From: UBA493 sp035655435
GTDB lineage: Archaea; Iainarchaeota; Iainarchaeia; Iainarchaeales; Iainarchaeaceae
Length of the DNA: 34,238 bases
Reading direction: 5' to 3'
NCBI GenBank assembly: GCA_035655435.1
Contig: DASRUN010000064.1
Coordinates: forward strand, 1 to 34,238
Part shown: piece after piece, positions 1 through 8,800 of the stretch
How the letters are laid out: each line of letters starts with the position of its first letter
Numbering within the stretch: the stretch's first letter is position 1
The notes under the pieces: generated by a model
What the model was told of the DNA's origin: nothing
Database searches by the model: none
Seen by the model: the letters and a program-made list of their open reading frames with translations, nothing else
Program-made: the position numbers and the translations under genes

Positions 1-1
1 G

Positions 2-120
2 GGCGCCCCGCAGGGGCGCCGCGCGCGACAAGAGAATATAATACAAAAATAGTTTGAAATCCTATACTGCCGATTCATCTGCGGGCGCAAAGGCGCCCCA
101 ACGCAGAATTCTCGGCTCCA
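2..120. ncRNA. GC-rich nested hairpins, unassigned structured RNA element
   Basis: This stretch is far richer in G and C than its surroundings and folds well on either strand. Positions 2-9 and 13-20 form a perfect 8-bp stem (GGCGCCCC/GGGGCGCC) with a 3-nt loop. A second nested hairpin lies at about 69-116: GCCGA pairs with TCGGC, then CTGC with GCAG, then GGGCGC with GCGCCC, separated by small internal loops. An AT-rich linker of about 45 nt joins the two. The composition contrast and nested helices are typical of a stable ncRNA in an AT-rich archaeon. The strand, full extent and family are unknown, and the element may continue upstream of the window. From about 121 to 226 I see nothing further. 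Confidence 0.35.
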
Positions 121-226
121 ATGTTACTGAAGGCGTTAAAATTAATGTGCGGTTTTTCTTTGTGCGATCTCTCAACACGAACTCTGCGCATAAAGATGAT
201 TAAGAAAAAGAACAATATAATTATTC

Positions 227-679
227 CTATTTCCTCACATTTTCAATTGAAATCTCTTCCCCAAATTCTAAAATTTCATGAACTTTTATTCTCATCAATT
301 TTTCGGGGGTTCCGCCGCCGCAAACCACTTCCTCTTTCTCCGCAACACCCTTATCTACAAGGGTTCTAATCCCATAAATTGAAATTGGAGGAACGCCTCC
401 AACCTCATAACCGGTTATTTCGAGAACTTCTTCCGGTTCGGCAAGAAGAACATCCTTTGCCCCGACAATTTTTTTCACTTTTTGGAAATCTATTTTGTCC
501 TTTCCGAGAAGAATAACCAAAATAGGTTCTTTTTCGGAAGTCATTAAAAGAATTGATTTTGCAATGGAATCAATTCCCAAACCAAGCGCGGCGGCAGCTT
601 TGTATGAAGTGCTCACATCCTTTGTGAGAGGAAAAACCTTGGCGGAAAGCTTATTTGTCTTGATAAAATCCTCTAACAT
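227..679 (-). CDS. YbaK/EbsC-family aminoacyl-tRNA deacylase-like protein
   Basis: The 150-residue product matches the YbaK/ProX editing-domain family, which hydrolyses mischarged aminoacyl-tRNAs (such as Cys- or Ala-tRNAPro) in trans in the cytoplasm. Family features visible are the N-terminal TSYKAAAALG helix, a central KSILLM strand, the LGKDKIDFQKVKK segment and the Gly-rich GGVPPISIYG loop that lines the active site. A longer frame would start at 763, but its extra 28 residues are hydrophobic and unlike the family. The start at 679 begins right before the conserved domain and has a TATA-like AAATTAAATTT about 28-35 nt upstream. It lies 52 nt downstream of the DUF1003 gene on the same strand. 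The exact amino-acid specificity cannot be told from the sequence. Confidence 0.8.
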   Translation of the reverse strand: MLEDFIKTNKLSAKVFPLTKDVSTSYKAAAALGLGIDSIAKSILLMTSEKEPILVILLGKDKIDFQKVKKIVGAKDVLLAEPEEVLEITGYEVGGVPPISIYGIRTLVDKGVAEKEEVVCGGGTPEKLMRIKVHEILEFGEEISIENVRK

Positions 680-731
680 TATGGGAAAAAATGTTGAAAA
701 CAAATTTAATTTTATTGGAAGGAAAAAAGTG

Positions 732-1235
732 CTAAGAATTACTGTTTTCAACACCTTGGGCAAGATTTTTCAAATTTTTGAGTTCCGCCTCGATTTTCTT
801 GATTTCAGTATTGATCGCATCGGTTTCACCCTTCAAAGGCTGCTTGACAACAATCGCCTTGAGCTCTATTATGTCCTTCTGCAGGATTTTGATTTCACGC
901 TCGGCTTTGCGGTTAATGTAATAATCCAATTCCGCGCGCCTGCGATCCATTTCAGATGAACGATTCTGGCTCATGAGAATTATCGGAGCCTGGAGCGCGG
1001 CAACCGTGCTTAGAACAAGATTAAGCAGGATGAACGGATAAGGATCCCAGACTCCGAAAATAAAAATAAAAGAATTCAATATCATCCAAAGAAAGAGAAA
1101 TGCCATGAAACTTGCTATGAAACCCCAGCTTCCTGCCTTGAGCGCAACATTGTCCGCGAGCTTTTCCCCAAAACTTCTTTTCGAGTAGCGCCTCAAATCC
1201 ACAATTTTTTCATCTGAACCATGATTAGTTGCCAT
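732..1235 (-). CDS. DUF1003 family membrane protein
   Basis: The 167-residue protein has the family layout: a soluble N-terminal segment with GEKLADNVALKAGSWGF, two transmembrane helices (about residues 36-57 and 66-86) joined by a short loop with WDPYPFILLN, the conserved LQAPIILMSQNR stretch, then DYYINRKAEREI and a long charged C-terminal coiled coil. DUF1003 proteins are widespread in bacteria and some archaea; their biochemical function is not established. The start at 1235 has a TATA-like AATTTTAATAA about 28-35 nt upstream. It is divergent from the 48-aa ORF at 1394 and precedes the YbaK-like gene on the same strand. Confidence 0.85.
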   Translation of the reverse strand: MATNHGSDEKIVDLRRYSKRSFGEKLADNVALKAGSWGFIASFMAFLFLWMILNSFIFIFGVWDPYPFILLNLVLSTVAALQAPIILMSQNRSSEMDRRRAELDYYINRKAEREIKILQKDIIELKAIVVKQPLKGETDAINTEIKKIEAELKNLKNLAQGVENSNS

Positions 1236-1393
1236 GCATAATAGAACTTTTTACTGGTTATTAAAATTATCCATTAGCAAAATTTTGAATAAACAGCACC
1301 TGAAAAATGCAAACCTCGCACCGGCAATGAACCATCATTTCCTTTATATACACCAAAAGGCCAATTATTTAAACAAGTTAAGGGATATTTTTT

Positions 1394-1540
1394 ATGATGC
1401 AAAAAACAGTTTTAAGGGAAAAGGGATATTCAAAAAAAGAATTAGCCAGAATTGAGGCAGCCCTAAAAGGAGCTGAAAAGGCAAGAAAGAACCCTAAAAT
1501 TATGAAAGAGTTAGAGAAATTCATAAAAAAAAATACTTAA
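1394..1540 (+). CDS. 48-aa helical protein, putative antitoxin of convergent PIN toxin (copy 1)
   Basis: A 49-codon frame opens with ATGATG and ends in TAA. The product is highly charged and predicted helical: KTV near the N-terminus, GYSKKELARIEAALKGAEKA in the middle and KELEKFIKK at the end. It is clearly related to the 48-aa product at 16774-16920 (both carry KTV, then YSK, then E-x-x-RK-x-P, then a Lys-rich tail; same length), and both lie tail-to-tail with related PIN genes. The stop codon overlaps that of the PIN gene by four bases (TTAA). A TATA-like ATTTAAAC lies about 25 nt upstream, consistent with a leaderless mRNA. I do not recognise the family; the antitoxin role is inferred from size, charge and repeated pairing. 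Confidence 0.65.
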   Translation: MMQKTVLREKGYSKKELARIEAALKGAEKARKNPKIMKELEKFIKKNT

Positions 1541-2031
1541 ATGGTTCTTTCAAATTCTTCTAATTTAATGAATTTTGGCGTATCAAGCTCAAATTTTTGA
1601 TTTATTGTCCTATAAGCCGATACGGCATTTTTTGAAATCATTGTCTTTTCATCGTTGCTTATCACAACATCAATTTGATGAAGGGATGCAGTTGCAACAA
1701 TAAGAAAATCATTTTCCATCTCTTTCCAAGAATGATTGCCGGAATAATTTTTGTAATATTCCGTAGCAATTGATTCAATTAGACCGCTAATGGAATAGTT
1801 CCTTTTATCGTCAACCAATGCATCATAAATTCCCAAAACTATTTTCCTGAGTTTTAACCCTCCAATTGAGGCGTCTTTTGAGATTTTTCTTATTTCAGAT
1901 CGGATTATTGTAGAACCGCACACTATTGCACCTTTACTTTCAACCAAAGAAACGAACTGATGAGGTGTTGCGGTTTTTGCAACAAGCCCATACACATTTG
2001 TGTCAAAAAGAACTCTTAACTTTGCTTCCAT
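1537..2031 (-). CDS. PIN-domain ribonuclease, putative toxin (copy 1)
   Basis: The 164-residue protein has the PIN-domain metal-binding residues: Asp10 in LFDTNVY, Glu46 in RSEIRKI, Asp108 in ENDFLIVATA and Asp127 in ISNDEKT. These coordinate Mg/Mn in VapC-type ribonucleases, which cleave tRNA or other RNA. The product aligns along its whole length with the PIN protein at 16302-16784 (DTNVY, LGIYD and Y-x-x-Y near residue 91 are shared). No VapB-like gene precedes it; instead the 48-aa ORF converges on its 3' end with a 4-nt overlap. A TATA-like TTTATATG about 27 nt upstream of the ATG suggests its own leaderless promoter. The PIN call is secure; the toxin role is inferred. Confidence 0.85.
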   Translation of the reverse strand: MEAKLRVLFDTNVYGLVAKTATPHQFVSLVESKGAIVCGSTIIRSEIRKISKDASIGGLKLRKIVLGIYDALVDDKRNYSISGLIESIATEYYKNYSGNHSWKEMENDFLIVATASLHQIDVVISNDEKTMISKNAVSAYRTINQKFELDTPKFIKLEEFERTI

Positions 2032-2131
2032 GAATTAAAATTGGGTTTTAAGCATATAAATCTAATCAGACCTCATTGCCGGTGCGCCATACAATAGAAA
2101 TTTTTCGGGAGAAAAAGAAATTAAATTTTTA

Positions 2132-3293
2132 TTATAGCGAAGCTTCCTTTTTCAATTCAACGATTTTATCTGTTTTCTCCCAAGTAAAATCCGGATCATC
2201 CCTTCCAAAGTGACCGAATGCGGCGGTTTTTTTGTAAATCGGCCTTCTCAAATTAAGGTGTTTGATTATGTGCGCGGGCTTGAAGGAAAAAACCTTTTTT
2301 ATAATCTGCTCGATCTTTTCATCAGGAATTTTTCCCGTGCCTTTTGTATCAACAAGGATTGAAACAGGATCCGCAACACCAATAGCATAAGCAATCTGCA
2401 GTTCGCACTTGTCCGCTAAACCGGCAGCAACAATGTTTTTTGCAACATAGCGCGCAAAATAAGCGGCAGAACGATCAACCTTTGAAGGATCTTTTCCCGA
2501 GAAAGCTCCCCCTCCATGAGCGCCATGACCTCCATAAGTGTCCACAATAATTTTTCTTCCTGTAAGGCCTGCATCTCCTACAGGCCCTCCAATTACGAAT
2601 TTTCCCGTTGGATTCACGAGGAATTTTGTTTTTTCATCAATCCAATCTTTGCAAACCGGTTTTATGACTTTTTCAATTACCTCTTTTTTTAACTGCTCAT
2701 AAGAAACATCCGGATTATGCTGCGTGCTAACTAAAACTGTGTCCGCGCGAATTGGTTTTCCATCATGATATTCAATTGTAACCTGGCTCTTTCCGTCAGG
2801 GCGAATCCATGAAATTTCCTTTTGTTTTCTCACATCAACCAAACGCTTTGTCAGCTTGTGCGCAAGCACAATTGGAAGAGGCATGAATTCAGGAGTTTCG
2901 TTTGTGGCGAAACCAAACATCATTCCCTGATCCCCGGCACCTTGCTCGTGATCGGTTTTTTCATCAACACCCTGAGCAATGTCTGGAGATTGTTCCGAAA
3001 GAGAAATAAGAACGGAACAGGCATCACAGTCAAAACCGTAATCAGGATTATCATAACCAATTTCGCGGATTGTCTCTCTTACAATGTTTTGAATATCAAC
3101 ATAAGTTTTTGTAGTAACTTCCCCAAAAACCAAAATAAGGCCGGTTTTGGTTGCGGTTTCACACGCAACTCTTGAATTAGGATCGCCTTTCAGCATTGCA
3201 TCCAAAATCGCATCGCTGATCTGATCACACATTTTGTCAAGGATGCCCCGGAGTAACAGACTCCGAAGTGAAGAAGTAGTGTCTACTCTTCAT
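2132..3293 (-). CDS. metK: Bacterial-type S-adenosylmethionine synthetase, with apparent frameshift near the 5' end
   Basis: Makes S-adenosylmethionine from methionine and ATP. The main frame (2132-3232) gives 366 residues with bacterial MetK motifs: CDQISDAILD, ACET, GAGDQGMMFG, the loop with GGHGAHGGGAFSGKDP and a C-terminal FGHFGR. It lacks the family's N-terminus, which is present in another frame: ATG at 3293 starts a run containing FTSESV and GHP, then hits TGA at 3237-3239. Removing one T at 3239/3240 restores GHPDK-MCDQ exactly. ATG3293 is preceded by a strong Shine-Dalgarno sequence and lies 3 nt after the upstream stop, so it is the true start. Either an indel (sequencing error or mutation) or +1 recoding is needed. 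Most archaea have a different, archaeal-type enzyme, so this gene looks transferred. Confidence 0.9.
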
Positions 3294-3296
3294 GGG

Positions 3297-3521
3297 CTAA
3301 ACCACCTCCCTGGCTCTGAGAGCCGCATTATATTGCGCGAATTTTCTTTCCAAGCGCAAGCCACTGTCATCATATATCCATTTCGCCAATTTCATTCCTC
3401 TTTGACAAGTATACCGCAAAAGAAATAATCTTTCATTTATTTCTTTAACTTTATCGTGAATTCCTTTAGAAGAAATTATTTTTGAAAAACATAAAAATTC
3501 TTCGAGAAAGTTAAAATACAT
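3297..3521 (-). CDS. Hypothetical 74-aa protein coupled to metK
   Basis: The short, basic, probably helical protein ends only 3 nt before the metK ATG on the same strand, and its last codons contain the metK ribosome-binding site, so the two are very likely translated in tandem. The N-terminal part (FNFLEEFLCF) is hydrophobic; the rest is charged, with KVKEINERLFLLRY and a C-terminal AALRAREVV. I recognise no domain. The start at 3521 lies near AT-rich, TATA-like sequence in the intergenic region shared with the divergent HTH-CBS gene. The ORF is short, so reality rests mainly on the coupling to metK. Confidence 0.55.
   Translation of the reverse strand: MYFNFLEEFLCFSKIISSKGIHDKVKEINERLFLLRYTCQRGMKLAKWIYDDSGLRLERKFAQYNAALRAREVV
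3301..3310 (-). promoter_or_regulatory. Strong Shine-Dalgarno sequence of metK
   Basis: On the minus strand this reads GGGAGGTGGT, a long match to the anti-Shine-Dalgarno end of 16S rRNA. It lies 7 nt before the ATG at 3293, inside the end of the 74-aa ORF. It fixes the metK start at 3293 and therefore places the frameshift inside the gene. Confidence 0.75.
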
Positions 3522-3607
3522 CTTTTGTAATATACGCAGTTAACCTTAATAAGAATAATCTATATAATAATTTATTCAAATAGGAATATATTTTTGGATG
3601 TGTTGGA

Positions 3608-4174
3608 ATGCTGCCTGAACTTTCTGAAATCAAAACAATGAGGAAAAAACTCAACATCACACAAACTGAGCTTGCAAAGCAAACCGGGATTTCGCAGAGC
3701 CTGATTGCAAAAACTGAAAGCAATGATATTGTACCAAGTTATGCGAACGCGAAAAAACTTTTCGATTATTTTGAAATGCTCCAACAGAAGCATGGGACAA
3801 AAGCGAGCAATGTGATGACTGCAAAAGTTATTAGCGTGAGAACGGACACGAGCATAAAGCAGGCAATAAAAACAATGGAGAAAAATTCGGTTTCGCAATT
3901 GCCGGTAATCAATGACGGAATGAATCTTGGAATGGTTTCTGAAAAAAGCATTCTTGAAAAAATAAACCAAAGCGGGAACACGCAGGAACTATTGGAAAAA
4001 AACGTGGAAACAATAATGGAGGAAGCAATGCCTCAAGTGAGCGAGGAAACTCCTTTTGATGCAATCTCATCTCTTACTGGCCATAACACAGGGGTTTTGG
4101 TCGTGAAAAAAGGGAAAATAACGGGAATAATCACAAAATCGGATTTATTGAAAGCAGTGCTCGCAAAAAAATAA
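3608..4174 (+). CDS. HTH (XRE)-CBS domain transcriptional regulator
   Basis: The 188-residue protein joins an XRE-type helix-turn-helix (about residues 5-55, with LNITQTELAKQTGISQSLIA as the recognition unit) to a pair of CBS domains (about 66-118 and 130-186, with VMTAKVISVRTDTSIKQA and GKITGIITKSDLLKAVL). This is a typical archaeal architecture; CBS pairs bind adenosyl ligands such as AMP, ATP or SAM. It is transcribed divergently from the 74-aa/metK operon, which makes control of metK by a SAM-sensing CBS pair an attractive but untested idea. A TATA-like AATATATTT lies about 20-25 nt upstream of the ATG. Confidence 0.85.
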   Translation: MLPELSEIKTMRKKLNITQTELAKQTGISQSLIAKTESNDIVPSYANAKKLFDYFEMLQQKHGTKASNVMTAKVISVRTDTSIKQAIKTMEKNSVSQLPVINDGMNLGMVSEKSILEKINQSGNTQELLEKNVETIMEEAMPQVSEETPFDAISSLTGHNTGVLVVKKGKITGIITKSDLLKAVLAKK

Positions 4175-4200
4175 TATATAACTGAAGATAATATTCTTTG

Positions 4201-4785
4201 ATGCCGAGAAAACACACGCCCCCTCCTCATCACGGTGAACAGCCGGAAGACAATATAAGGCGATTAAGGGAACACGTAAAACTATTTGCAGAAGAACATG
4301 TCAAGCCGTTAGAAAACAGAGTGCATATGGGGCAGGAAACTATTTGGGAATATAACAAATACATCCACAATCTTTTGGCTGAAGAAATACTTGTAAAAAT
4401 ATTGGAAAGAAAAGGGCTCGATGTAATTCAAGCAGCACTCCGAAAAGCCAACCACGGGTTTCTGTTAGGAACCTTGCAAACTAAATTCCAAAAAATGCCA
4501 AGAATCATATTGAGCAAAAGAGAGTTTGAAGATATAATCGTTAATGCCGAACAGGACAATCATTTTCTTGAAACACGACAAAAAGACCAGCAAAGTCTTA
4601 TTGGACCGATAATTAAAGGAAGAGAAAAACTGAATGCAAAAAAGCCAAAGTATCTTGCGGAAGCGGAACTTATTACAAGCGCAATGGTTCTCAATCATTT
4701 TGCATTTGCGGAATCCCTTGGGCCGGAAGACAGTAGAAAGTACATGGAACTAAGCCGAATTATAAGCAGATATTTGCAGCACTAA
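4201..4785 (+). CDS. Hypothetical protein, mostly helical
   Basis: The 194-residue product begins with a His/Pro-rich segment (PRKHTPPPHHGEQ) followed by long amphipathic helices rich in Glu, Lys and Leu. No transmembrane segment, signal peptide or recognisable catalytic motif is seen. A TTG three bases earlier could also serve as start, but the ATG at 4201 is preferred. It follows the HTH-CBS gene by 26 nt on the same strand, so the two may be co-transcribed. Function unknown. Confidence 0.7.
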   Translation: MPRKHTPPPHHGEQPEDNIRRLREHVKLFAEEHVKPLENRVHMGQETIWEYNKYIHNLLAEEILVKILERKGLDVIQAALRKANHGFLLGTLQTKFQKMPRIILSKREFEDIIVNAEQDNHFLETRQKDQQSLIGPIIKGREKLNAKKPKYLAEAELITSAMVLNHFAFAESLGPEDSRKYMELSRIISRYLQH

Positions 4786-4900
4786 CCAAAACATGAGCCG
4801 TAAAGTAAACGTCGATTGAACTATGAATATTTATAAATTTGAAAGAACTGCACTCTTACGGGGATATAAATATAATAAATTGTATAATAATAAATTGCAT

Positions 4901-5752
4901 ATGACTAAGTCCAATGAAATAAAAGAACAGCAGCGGAAGCTGTGGAATAAATTTTCTCCCGGCTGGAAGAAATGGGATGCCTTTGTAATGAGTTGGCTTA
5001 AGCCAATAGGAAATAAATTACTAGAGAAAGTTCAATTACGCAATGGAGAAACAATTTTGGATGTTGCAACCGGAACGGGAGAACCGGGTATTTCCGCGGC
5101 AAAATTAATACCAAACGGAACAGTTGTTGGCATTGATCTTTCCGAAGAAATGATACAGATAGCGAATCAACACGCTAACGAACAAAGAGTCACTAATTAT
5201 TCCGCCCAAGTAGAAGATCTCTCCCAAGGATTCTCATTTGCAGACAACTATTTTGACAAAGTAGTATGCAGATTTGGCATCATGTATTTTCCCGATCCTG
5301 CTTCCGATCTCAAAGAAGTGGCGCGAGTTTTAAAGCCCGGAGGCAGAATTGCGTTTTCCGCATGGGCGGAGCCGCCTAAAAATCCCTGGGCAACTACCGC
5401 CGCATCTGTAATCAATAAGCTTCTCGAACTTCCACCAACGCCAGCTGATGCCCCTGGAGTATTTCGCCATAGTCTCCCGAACTCCTTGCGCCAATTATTT
5501 ACGGAAGCCGGTTTAACAAATATTATGGAAGAGGAAGTAACCGGCAGCATGGTATTTGATAATTCCGAGGAGTACTGGAAATTTGTTATGGATGTCGTTG
5601 CACCGGTGGCTATCCCGCTTTCCAAAGCCGATAATGCCATGAGACAAAAAGCAAAGGAGAAAGTACTTGAAGAGTGCTCACGATTCAAGAGAAAAGACGG
5701 GAAAATAATATTTCCGTGGAGCAGCTGGATTTGTAGCGGTGTAAAGCGCTAA
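4901..5752 (+). CDS. UbiE/COQ5-like class I SAM-dependent methyltransferase
   Basis: The 283-residue protein has a Rossmann methyltransferase fold: motif I ILDVATGTGEPG (about residues 52-63), the acidic motif II GIDLSEEMI, a post-motif VCRFGIMYFPD and motif III VLKPGGRIAFSAW. The pattern is that of UbiE/MenG-like enzymes, which transfer a methyl group from SAM to small molecules such as quinones; the substrate here is unknown. A longer frame from 4823 exists, but its 26 extra residues are encoded by TATA-like, AT-rich DNA (about 4862-4885), so the ATG at 4901 is chosen as a leaderless start. Confidence 0.85.
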   Translation: MTKSNEIKEQQRKLWNKFSPGWKKWDAFVMSWLKPIGNKLLEKVQLRNGETILDVATGTGEPGISAAKLIPNGTVVGIDLSEEMIQIANQHANEQRVTNYSAQVEDLSQGFSFADNYFDKVVCRFGIMYFPDPASDLKEVARVLKPGGRIAFSAWAEPPKNPWATTAASVINKLLELPPTPADAPGVFRHSLPNSLRQLFTEAGLTNIMEEEVTGSMVFDNSEEYWKFVMDVVAPVAIPLSKADNAMRQKAKEKVLEECSRFKRKDGKIIFPWSSWICSGVKR

Positions 5753-5835
5753 CAAGAGCCGGGGTTCGAAGTTTCAAAACTTGTCAAAATCCATCAAAAA
5801 TATAGGATGCTAACTTTACAGCTAACCAAAACAAT

Positions 5836-5879
5836 AACTTTAAAAACATTGATTGTCACTACTTAATAGTAACAAATTA
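5836..5879 (+). promoter_or_regulatory. Promoter and dyad ahead of the surface-protein cluster
   Basis: A TATA-like CTTTAAAAAC (about 5838-5847) is followed at 5854-5874 by an imperfect inverted repeat with arms TGTCACTA and TAGTAACA. A closely similar sequence recurs at 12954-12979, ahead of the fourth gene of the cluster. The dyad sits where a repressor or the transcription start would be. Operator function is inferred. Confidence 0.4.
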
Positions 5880-5899
5880 ATTGCGCGGGGTTAGTTAAT

Positions 5900-8800
5900 T
5901 TGAATTTGAAAACAGTTTTTGCAACGATTTTTGCAGTAATTTTCATTGCGACCACAGCATCAGCTTTTCCAACAGAACTCCGTAACCCGGGTTTTGAATC
6001 AAGCAACATTTTCTATTTTCCGTGGTATAGCGCAAACAACCCAAACAGCACCCACATTTTAGATTCTGTAGTGTCTAATTTGCACAGCCATTCCGGAGGA
6101 AACAGTTTAAGATTGAACTCTGCCGGAATAGGTTATCCAAACATACTCAAACAAACACTCGGCGTTTCGCCCGGAACAACCTACAAAATAAGCGGTTATC
6201 TAAAAACCCAACTCGTAAAAGGATATTGTAATTTCGGCCTCGAGGATGATCAATTCATAGTAAACACCCGCACCCAAAACACTTATTTATTCAAAGATTG
6301 GGCATACTTCGAAAAGGAAGTTTGGATACCAAACATTAGCAGAGTTGATTTCACACTCCAAATGTCCTCAGGAGCAATAGGAAGCTGCTTCTTTGATGAT
6401 TTGAGCATTGTAAACGCAAACACCGGAGGAACAGACGGACGCAATGCGGAACCAACAATGAACTTAACCGCCAGCGATATTTCAGGAGAAGCGCCATTGA
6501 GAGTAAGGTTTGACCTTGATTGCTCAGATGCGGAAGATGATCAAACAAGTACAAATTATCCGAACCAATTCTGCAGAGTAGTTTTTGACGCCGCAAACAA
6601 TAGCGATGAAATTGGACAAACAAATGTTGATATTATAAGAGGAAACTTGCTTAGCGGAGTGGCAGGAACTTCAAGATCAAAAATTAGTTTTAACTGGAAC
6701 ACAAATAACGCAAAATGGGTTGAAGTTGAATACACAGAACCGGGAACATACAATGCGCTTGGAATTGCAAAGGATCAAGAAGGAGCAAAGGGAACGGACT
6801 CAATCACAATAACGGTTGAGGCAACAGAACAAAATACGCCTCCAATACTCAGCGGAATACCAAATATTACACTCGTGGAAAACGATGATTTCAATGAGAG
6901 AGTAGATCTTTTCGCATTCGCAAGCGATGCTCAGGATTCAGACACAACACTTAATTTTTCAATTACAAATCAAACAAATTCAGGACTGATAAATTGTTTC
7001 ATTGAAAGCGACAGATATGTGAACTGCAATGATCCAACAGCAAATAGAAACGGATCAAACACAATAACAGTCAGAGTTACTGATTCTGATGGATTAACAG
7101 ATACTGATTCTTTTACGATTACGGTTGAAGAAGAACAGGAAACAAATTCTCCTCCAGTTCTTTCAGGAATTCCGGATATTACTCTTGAGGAAAATGAAGA
7201 TTTTACAGAAGAAGCAATAGATCTATTTGATTTTGCATCTGATAATGAGGATGCAGATTCAGAATTAGATTTTTCAATAACAACTCAAACAAATACAGGA
7301 CTCATAAACTGCTTTATAGTAAGCAACAGAATAGTTCATTGCTCAGACCCAACAATTAACGGAACTGGGACAAGCACAATAACTGTAAGAGTTACAGACA
7401 CAGAGGGTTTGACGGACACGGATAGCTTTGTAATACAAGTTCTTGCGGGAAATGAAAATAACGATCCAACAATAAGCGGTCTGCCTGATATAACAGTACA
7501 GGAAAACGACGGTTCTCAGAACGATGTAATTGATTTGTTTGAATTTGCATTTGACAACGAAGATTCTGATACAGCACTTAATTTCAGTGTAACGAATCAA
7601 ACCAATTCGGGTTTGATAAACTGCTTTGTGGATCAGGATAGATACATTGACTGCTCAGCCCCTGAATTCAATGATTCGGGAAGCAATGATATAACGGTTA
7701 GAGTTACTGACACGGATGGGAGAACTGATGAAGATACATTCAGAGTTAGAGTTGAAGCTGATACTGGCGGAGACAATGATTCTCCAATTATAGAAGGACT
7801 TCCAAATGTTGACATAGAGGAAAATTCAGGTTACAGCGGTTCGCTCATTGATTTGAGAAATTACACAAGCGATGACTTTGATTCTGATTCGGAACTTGAT
7901 TTCAGAATTGAAAATCAGAGTAATACTTCACTCATAAATTGTTTGATAGTGAGCAATAGGTTCTTTGAATGCGAATCTCCAAGAGTTGACGCAACAGGAA
8001 CAAGCACTATTACAATAGAAGTTGAGGATACGGACGGGGCAACGGACAGCGACACATTAACGGTCGAGGTTTTCCCGGAAAACGGTTCGGGAAACGGTTC
8101 ATGCTCGCTCATTGATGTGGAAACAAGAACAATATTCTTGGATGAAAGTGATAGAGAAACTGTTGTTTTCAGCATTAGGAATAGGGCAAATGATAATTTC
8201 ATTGTGGAAGATGTTGATGTTTTCGACAACAGCACATTCCTTTCAATTGGAACAATTGACTTTGACTCATTCATACGCGAAGACAACAACGAAGACCTTT
8301 CAATAGATTTAGTGAGCAACAGCGTTACAAGCGATAGAGAAGTTAGTGTTACAATAGATATTAGAGGGCAGTTCGAGAACGGAGAAGACTGCTCATTCAG
8401 CGAGATAGAAAGGGAAACATTCAGAGTTAGAATTGACAATGACGGCGGAACAGGAAACAACAACGGAGTTTGCTCCGACATTGATGTAATCACAAGAACA
8501 GTTACAATGGATGAAAGCGACACGGAAAATGTGAGCTTTGAAATAAGAAATAATGGAAATGATGAATTCAGAATAATTGATGTTGATGTTTCGGAAAGCA
8601 GCTCGTTTTTGAGTGTGAGCAACATTGATTGGGATAATTTGATCAACGAAGATGATGAAGGAAACCTTGAATTTGATTTGAGAAGCACATCGGTTTCAAG
8701 CGATAGAACAGATACCGTTGAAATTGAAATAAGAGGAGAATTTGCCGATGGGGAAGATTGTTCTTTCAGCGAAATAGGAAGAGAAACTTTTAGAGTTGAA

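Noticed and set aside
1..120. 3' end of RNase P RNA
   Set aside because: A GCAGAAT...CGGCT stretch resembles the conserved 3' part, but the hairpin pairs GCCGA with TCGGC locally, unlike RNase P, and the other conserved regions are not visible.
75..191. 38-codon minus-strand ORF after the YbaK gene
   Set aside because: It has no recognisable motif and runs into the GC-rich hairpin, so it is more likely a chance frame over a structured RNA.
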